DNA of 64,000 nucleotides from Sclerodactyla briareus. Its lineage: Eukaryota; Echinodermata; Holothuroidea; Dendrochirotida; Sclerodactylidae. The stretch covers positions 124,001 through 188,000 of the forward strand of contig JAODTK010004666.1 of the NCBI GenBank assembly GCA_026419785.1, written 5' to 3'. Numbering within the stretch: the first letter of the stretch is position 1; each line of letters opens with the position of its first letter. Shown here piece by piece: positions 14,701-23,700 of this stretch. The position numbers were made by a program, and so were the translations under genes. Under the pieces are notes generated by a model. The model did not search any database and had not been told where the DNA came from. It was given only the letters and a program-made list of their open reading frames with translations.

Positions 14701-17700
14701 TTGGGAGACCTGGGTTCGATATCCCGGGTCGGGTGTACCAAAGACTTTGAAAAATGGTACCTGATGCATTCTCGCTAGTCAGCACAAGGGATTGGAGCCG
14801 GGACAAAACGAGGGGTAGGCAATTCGCAAGTTGCCGTCTGCGCGAGATTACCCCCGCCCGAGGTACCGCCAAGAAGGCATTGCCTTATTCCATGTACCCG
14901 TTGAAGGATTCGCAGCTGACAATTAGATGCAATATCCAGGTCTGCATCCTTGCTGGGCCTTGTATAGGAGCGATCCTCTGCTCGGCCAGTATACCATAAA
15001 AAAATTGTACCCTGGAAATAATAACGAACCTGTGGATTGTGGAGCATAGATCTGCTTCAGTAGGACATTAAAGTGGTGTGGTGGGCCTATAGTCACGAAT
15101 GAAAACCTGCTAAGATAATGATCGCTGACGACCGTAAACGGTTGTACGTGTTTTTCCTGACAAATAATCCACCCTACTTGTTACTAAATCTAGACTAATG
15201 CCCCTCCCCCTGTCTAAAATGTCTGAATATGCCACTGAACTGCATCTGAACCTTATTGTGTGCCTCTACAATATCCTCGCCTTGTGCTGTGTACATTGTG
15301 TATTGTTTTAGAGGAAGTGCTCGACATGCCATGTAACGTGTTATGGATCTAAATTTAAGGTCCACATTTGCGCTTCGGTGTGAATATACATGCAACAAGA
15401 AGTTGTTCTGTGATCAACCGGCCTATATACGCATATATAAAGCATTGAATCCCCAAACGACTTTAATAGTGTATGAATCATTCATGTTCTCATCAGCGCA
15501 AGACCATCGATCAACTGCTAATGGAACCACTTAAAGAGGAAGAACCCTTCTGCGCTTGTGCAGGTAAGTAAACCCTATGATCAAACACGACGGCCGTAAT
15601 CCTGCCGATCAGATTCACATAAGGGTCTCTTCAGGCCAACGATCTATCAAAATCATGTAATAGCAATGACAGTACTAGTAACCTTGTATAAAAGCAGTGG
15701 CGTACCTCGAGATTCTCCCCTGAGGTCAGGAAGCCGGACCCCCCCCCCCCCCCCTCATCAACCCTCTTATTGGTGAATGAAGGCAACCTATGGCCCCTAA
15801 TTCACATATCAGTGTAGTATCTGGACGGAAACAGCTGTTCAATGTCCGATGAAAGTTTCAAGATTATGTTGGAAATTTTAGTTATTCGCGTAATGGGGAG
15901 GGGAGGCAGATCAATTGAAACCCGTGCGGTACGCAACGGAAAAAGCATTAGTGATGCAATTCAGTATTTATTCGTCCTTTTTATCCCCTAAACACAGGAC
16001 TGAATTCGTCTTCGTTAATCTTGCTTCTGGGGGAGGGGACGCAGTACACAACTTAGGGACGGCTTAGCAATCGGTGTGGCGTTCACCGCAGACTTCTATG
16101 TTGGCATGTCAACGGAAGGTTGCCATCGTGTCATGAAGATGCCACACGATTGGGTGAGTCAAAAAATATACTGCCTAAATTTCTTCTCCCCGACGATGAA
16201 TTACAGGGATTACGTCAAGGCTTTAGACTCTGGTCGCACGGGACATGGAACAGGCTATTCATACCTGGAAGCTGGAAGTCGGGAACGTCTCTGTCCACAG
16301 GCTGTAGAGCCCGGATCAAACTACAACGAAATTCCATCATCACTCTAATCCGATTTTTCGATTCCATACCTCAGGAATACCAATTATATCAACATACTGC
16401 ACTTTTGGCCGAAACACCCAACACCATAGATAATGGACCACGTTCGCATGTTCGGAAATCCTACCCGACCTTTTGACCTCACCCAGCGGAATAGCATTTG
16501 ATCGAATATATTCTCAATTGGTGTACTAGAATTATCACCTATTTTCCACAAACCCTCTTTTCAATCGGCGTAAATTTGAAGATAAAAAATCGTTTCGAAT
16601 CCCGATAATAGAATGCTACATGTATGACAGAAGAATGAAGCTTTGACAGAGAATTTACAACCAGCCAAATACCGAGAAATTGTTAATTCTATTTAGCGAG
16701 ATTAATTTCTATTTCTTACACCTTCGCAGCACGTAGAATACACTATTTGGTAATCGCTTGGCCCCCCGTAGCTGTCATAATACCCTACTCAACTGTCAAG
16801 TGAGGGGCGGTAGTGACCTCGGCCTACGCTATTTAGTAATTTACAGAATAATTTCAACAGATATCTATCAGAAGTAGATAATCTGTGCTGATTCGTTGTT
16901 CTTTCTGTCTAACTTCAGACTATATTTCTTATGCCTATTATCAGGGAATGAACGCTCGATAGGCGGTAATGAAACACATCACATATGCATAACAAAGTAG
17001 GTTAAAAATAATGTATACACGAATGAGAGTTTTTGTGTAGTCCAGTCAATATATGAATGGACCTAGAACAAATTGCAAAAAAGGGTTTCGATTTCATTCG
17101 GTAATGTAGATGTGAGCCATAGATCGAAAGTTCACCGAAATTCACCGTCAGGAAACCTGCTCCTTTTCATTATTCCGAAGTTACATAAGCCACATCATGC
17201 CTACTGACATGAGCGGGGAGACAATCTAGGCCGGGACCGATGTCTGTTCGGAGTCAGTAGAGCGCCCCAACAGAAAAAACAGACCAGGAGTCAGACTGGT
17301 TCCCATGTGGCTCAGACTAGAGTTTCCACTTGGCATCATTTTCGGAAACTGAATTGCTTGACATTTTGCTCTGATATTTTTGTTTAGTACGTCCACTCCC
17401 ACTTTTGTATGGAGGGCCTTGTGTGACCTTCGTTTTTCACCGTTAGCAATATTGTAGAGCTCATCGTTCGTTTGAGATGGATTTCGATCTCTCTGGAATG
17501 CAAGTATTGTTCCTGCTGACCTTCTTGTATTGATCAACTCCTTGTGTGGTTCCCTGCTATGAGTCTGCTCTTACTTTGTCAATGATTTCACACAAGCATA
17601 AGAGCCAGTGGCGTGCACAGCATTTGTGATGTGAGGGGGGGGGGGGGGATTATGAATCCCCCGACTGATATGGGGGAGGGATCTGGGGAAAAATCGTCAA

Positions 17701-20700
17701 TGAATTTGGTCTTTATTACGTCAAATGGCGTCTCGTGAGTCCCGAACCTAATATTAGGGTCCTGTTTACAAATGTTGGGCAAATATTGAAAGGTTGGGAA
17801 CGTAATTCAGCCACCTTACAGTTGGGGGAAACTAAATTGACCAATCAATAGACAAATCGCATGTTAAGCCTATGGGTCATCATTGGAATGGATTATCAAT
17901 TGGTCAATCAATTTGGTCAATTTTTGCCCAACTTTTGAGGTTGTTGAATACTCGCCCAACGTTTTAACAGTGTAGTATTCTGTGATAATAACAGTAACAG
18001 TAATACCCTTGAAATATTGCCCCTGTCCGTCGTCCGGTGTTTTCCAATCAGACTGCATCCAAGTAATTTCCGCCGACTAAATAATCCCTTTCCTCAAACA
18101 CCTCCCGTTGGGCACGCCACTGCATAGGAAGAGCTTGTAGCCAACGCGTTTTCTATCTGTCATCCATGCCACCACTGGTAATGTCGCCTGTATTTTCCAG
18201 TAATCACATCAGTGCCTGTTCTATTACTAGGCCTGTTGGCAGTCAAGCCCGAAAACGATCACTTCTGCGAAATGACAAATGAACCAGCAACGAACCGTTG
18301 AACCGGCAAGTGGATCGACTTGGTCAACATATTGGTGGATATGACCCCTTCCCAAATAGTAAATGTTTTGAAGTCATTCAAAGTTAATAGGAGATTTTCC
18401 AAGTGGTGAGGAGGACATAACCTCCGTCCCCCAGGGTCGTCACTTATTTGGCCCTTTGCTACTTGAACAATCTTGTACGGCTGGGTTCTGTTTCGCAATG
18501 GACACGAAAGAATTTTCGCGTCTGGGAGAATTAGCCCTCTCTATATAATTCTTCCGTGAAAACACGACTGATGCGTTCTAGGCATGCGCCAGACAAAAAA
18601 AAAAAAGAGAAAAAATCACACTGTATATCACGTCTCAATCCCTCTCCTCGAATGATCATTCTGACTCCCATCCTACCTCATATAAGCAGTTTCGGATTTA
18701 CAGTTTAATGATATGATAATGATATTGTGTCTGTCATAGGAATACCCCCAGTTCGATGTTGACGTACAGTGTGCAGAACGATCTTTCGAAGCTCCCCTGC
18801 CGGAAATTACGATCACGCCATCACAAAACTTTACAGATTTTCCTCCATACTTATCAACAATAACATTTGAAAAACATGGGTGAGTTGGTTTGCGTTTTCA
18901 AATAGCAGTGACAGTTTGAAAAATAAGCCGTAACATAATGATAAGGATAAGGAGGGATTAATACCGAATCTCGTCTATTCCCTCAACTGTTCTGTGGTGA
19001 GCATGCGCACTTAGAACTACGAATTGGCTCATTCCCTATGATGTCAACACCGTATTTCCATTCTGTTCATATGGCCCCCCGAAATCATGTTTCAATACAC
19101 TCTGAGATTGCAATCCAATAGTGTAAAAATCAATGTTGTTGAGATTGAGAACCAAATGAGGTGACAGAGGCAGCCATTTTCAATATGCCAAATAGCCATA
19201 GTTCAGTGGCCAGGTTTCGTGTGTTGTACCTTCGATATTCACCACATGGTAGCCACTTTACTATATCAATCAGGAAATCAGACATTGCCCCCTAATTAGG
19301 GTTCCGGCATGTCTTTTTTATCTACCTTGACTGGATTATAGGTTGAACTAGTAGCTTGATCCTTATTGTACATATGAGGTTACTTAACATACCAGTTCCC
19401 AAGGCAATCAATCACGTTAATGTGATAAAAGCCACGTGATCGAGAAATGGACTAGCGGGATGTGCTCGAAGGGCGGCCATTTTCACATATGTGAACTAGC
19501 ACGGTTTCTGAATTCAGTTTCCGGTAAACGTTTGATATGTTGTTAAAGGAGAAACCAAAACTGCAAGTGAGAGAAGAAAAAAAAATCTTTAGTTTGTCTA
19601 TTGTTCTTGGGCTATCCTGATTTTCGATCAAACTTTACTGAACTTGATGCAGTCTTGTGTATTTTTTTCTCAGGCGGACTTAGCAGTGCTTCTGAGAAAC
19701 GGAAGGAATGAGGAAAAGATGGCGCATCTTTTGGAATTTCCTTTCTGCGTTTGGGCGTGCATCGGCCTTTACGTCGGTATCAACATAGCGCATGTGGAAG
19801 CTTTCCATTCTGGGTTTTCGCCGTGATCGCAGCTTCTTCCTATACATTTCACTGGTTCATTGGTGGGCCAACAAATAGTTCAATGCTATGTTACCCTGCT
19901 AACAAAAAATTCGAAAGTGCTGAAACCAGCGATAGGCCTAACTAGTATGTTCCTCGTGTGCACAAGTATAATATGGAAGTGGGGACTACTCCGCCACAGA
20001 TTAAGGCTAACTAAAGGTATGGAAAAGAGGCACAGTGTGAAAATGAGGAAAAGGAATATTATTAACAATTCACTGTGCTGTTGACTTCCTATAATGTCCA
20101 TCCGAAACAGTACACTGGAGAAAAATGCCTATGTTTAATGCAAATTGAAAGTTTATGACACCGTGGCCACAGGGACAATAAAAACTGACAATCATCGCTC
20201 ATGGCTGCTTTGAAACACATCTTAGCCTCATCGGCTACTGGAGAGGGGCCGATGCTCACCTCGACAAAATCTATAAATTTATATAATGAAAAAAAACTTG
20301 TTGGAGGAAAAGGAAATCGTTGAGGGTCAGTGAAAGTGGCCGACAGACATGACTTTGAAGATTATTGATTTCTTCTGATTAGTATAATAAGAGAATCCAT
20401 ACCCAAAACTGCCTTCCGTTGACAAGACAGTCAAAATGAGACGAACCTACATACCCGATGTCTGTATGACATCTCGGTCGGGAGGGGGGGGGGGGGGTGG
20501 GTTCGGTGGGTGGGTCGGTACTGTTCAATGCCAAGCTATGCAAAATTAAATCTCTTGAATCTCCGTTACACGAGACCGGTGAACCTGATTTTATGTGGAG
20601 TGCACACCATCTTAGGAATATATAGATGCGAGCGGTCATTGACTTCGAAGAAGTCATTAATTCAAAATAAAATTACACGCGGGATCCCCTGATATGTAAG

Positions 20701-23700
20701 TTGTTTGTTTCAATTCATGAAATGAAAATATGTTCAAAATATACAATCAAAATAGCCTCTAGGGTTCTCAAATGGTGGCCTCGGGCAAAATCCGAGCAGC
20801 CAGACAAGGGCGGCGATTTGTGTTGGCGGTTGGGGGGGGACCAAGAGAATACAATCTAAGCGGAGTGCCAGCAAGGTTGGCGCGTAGCGGATAAGAAAAT
20901 TTTTCTTTTCCCAGACCCCCTAGATTGCAGGAAACGGCACGCCCCATGCCGCCTGGGACAGTCAGCAGCATTCCTAACATTGATAACAACTTTTTGTATC
21001 TCAGGGAGGTTCTCCAAAAACTTATCGCAATCGGGGTTAATTTCAAGGTTTTGCGTCGGGTGCTGTGGCATTCTGAAATAACGATTCCAAGTGAGGTTGC
21101 AGTATGAAAGGGATCATCGAAATGGACAATGCACACCACCACTACGTTCGCGCGAGCGCGCGAGATTTTGCAGGATCCAATTTCCAATTTGACCAACGAT
21201 CGAACCATTGCACGACACCTTGACTTATCACTTAGAGAGTGACGGCTGAGTTTTTTTTTTTTTTTTTTAAGATTAAGGCACCCGGTCTGATATCTTCTTG
21301 CGGACCACAGGCCGCATTGGGAGGGGAAATTTATACTTGGAGCAAGGACTTGTGTCCAAATGAGATAACACAGAAGTAAAACGCAATGCGCGCGGAGCTG
21401 CGTGCGACGCGCGGAAAAATTTTACACTTTTGGACATGCCATCTAAAAGACAGGCAATCTTTGGATAAAAACTTGTCTTCACCAAAAATTTAAATCATGT
21501 CTTTTTGCACGAAATGTTGGCGTTTCATGGGCCGAATATTCGATGACTTATTTATGGGGTTTCAACCCGCACCGTGTGCCTGCCCACTTAGTATGTGGCA
21601 CCGTGCACGAACCAACTTTCAAAAAAAGGGTTTCGCACCCATAAATTGATTGCGAATACTCTATTTTAAATTTGGGCAGATAGACCATATTGCCAAAACA
21701 AAATCATAGGTCCCGCCGTGGTTTAGACTTAGCCTCATCGCCCCCACATTCTTCCCTTCAAGACCAAAACGAGTTTACACTTTGGGGCATTTCCATCAAA
21801 ATCAGGCAATATTTGGACTTCACTTTTGGACAGCCTTTTCTCACTTGGAATTTTGAATCACGTCTTTCTGACCACGGAATTTGTGCGTTTTCCTGGTTTG
21901 CATTTTCGCATGCCGCAACCGTGTGCCCTCATAGTGATATATGTGACAGCTAGTGCACTCAACTTTAACAAGTGGTCGCACTCATAATGAATAAAAAAAA
22001 ATCCACAGATCCCTCCGGTGGTAGACCTACCCCCGTCGTCTCACCCCCTCACTCAAAGATAGCGATTTGTTTGACAACGTCCATTAAATGAGAGACACAC
22101 CTTAAGTCTGGTGAAGCTAGTCTTATGTAAACGATAGGGATTGGAGTCGAGACCCTTCTTCTTTTGAGAACAACCCGAGTGAATTTCAGGCATTTTTTGT
22201 TATGAACACTATGTCTCAGAAGGGCACAACATGTCTGAACACTACCGACACCTGAATATCCACGCGCAGCGCGCAAAAATTTCGAAATGGAGGCAGCAGA
22301 ATTCCCTAACCGATCATTTAGGTCACTACGCATTTGTTTAAACATTTTGCTGCTGGCATATTTCTGATACAGTTTCCAGCGAAATAGCAGTCGGCGGGCT
22401 CAATATTGGGGGGGACAAAATGCATTGCGTCCGCCCCCAACGCAAATTTGGTGGGGGAGGCCGTCCCCCCGTCCCCCCATGATCGCCCCCTTGCAGCCAG
22501 ATGATGCAATCAGGCCACCATAAATATATGTTAATAACTAATTCTAGGTTTCCAACAAGAAAAGGTAGGAATAATGAACGAACGTTCATACATCCTTGAA
22601 GACGTCGATACATGTCCAAAATGGCACGATCAATAAAATATACAATATCACTTTTTACTCATTATTATTGTGACCACTACAGTTTCTATATAGAATTTTT
22701 CCTTTTCCTCCATTTTTTGCTAAAGGCTCATCCAGTCTAGATTTAACATTTGCGACCCACAATGATCCCTTCTTTGCAATTTTGTGCTACGCTGCGTGAC
22801 AAATCACGGTGCCTGTTGCCCACTTCCTTAATCTAAATGCGCAGATTGATATTTTTTCTAATGTGTGAAGTTCATTTCAATTTGTTAATGTAAAATTTGG
22901 CTTTTGAAAACCACTCATTTGAAAATTGTGCGTACGCCACTGAATGAAGCATCCAATAACAAAAAAAAAGCATATTTTGTGGAGTCGCAAACTTTTTGCG
23001 ATGGGAAGTTAGATTGCATTGTGGAGGAAGAGAAGGGGGGTGGGTCTAGGGGTCCTTTCTATCTTCGAACTTTCTAGGCAGTGGCCTACTATTAAGTGGC
23101 CTCTTCGTTCATTTCAGCACTTTCAGCTAGTGATGCTTTTTTTAAATCTCGTTGGCGATATGACCAACAGATTACTACTTTATACTGAAGAGTAACATTT
23201 AAGCCAGTCCGTTTGGATTATGTACGGAATGATCTGAGGTGGTGAATCATCATATTTCGCTTAAATAGGCTACCATTCTAAGGAGGTGCCTCCGCACAAC
23301 TTCAGCGAGTCAGGCAATGAAGAGGACCAGCCGTTAGATTGAGGGGTGTATTCGGTGGGGAGATATCTCATTAGCGTCTAACAATGACATCAATGTTGCC
23401 CAGCCGAAGCAGAGAAATGAGGTTTACATAACTAACTGGAGCGATCCTGAACGGATGAGTTTATTATTTCAAGGATTTTGGGGGATAAATAGAGGTGTCG
23501 AAGCCCTAAACTCTCGCTTCGGTCGAGATGTCGAGCCTGCACACGAGAAGTCATCATCGTCTTATAGGCAACGAAGACCGAACACTCTCGTTTTTATCGC
23601 CATTCATAGTTACAACTCGAAACAAAAAGTATAAAGAACTAAAAAAAAATGACTCGAAGCCCACCAAAGAAGAATGATTCTCATTCGTTATGGAATATTT

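Noticed and set aside
18740-18879. Plus-strand 140-base open segment with AG acceptor and GTGAGT donor, containing an NFTD motif
   Set aside because: It lies between two ZIP exons that join directly in the protein, and its product does not match any ZIP segment. One open frame of this size is expected by chance.
20768-21208. Longest open frame in the window (146 codons, minus)
   Set aside because: It runs through decayed repeats, has no recognisable motif, and a few frames of this length are expected by chance in 64 kb.
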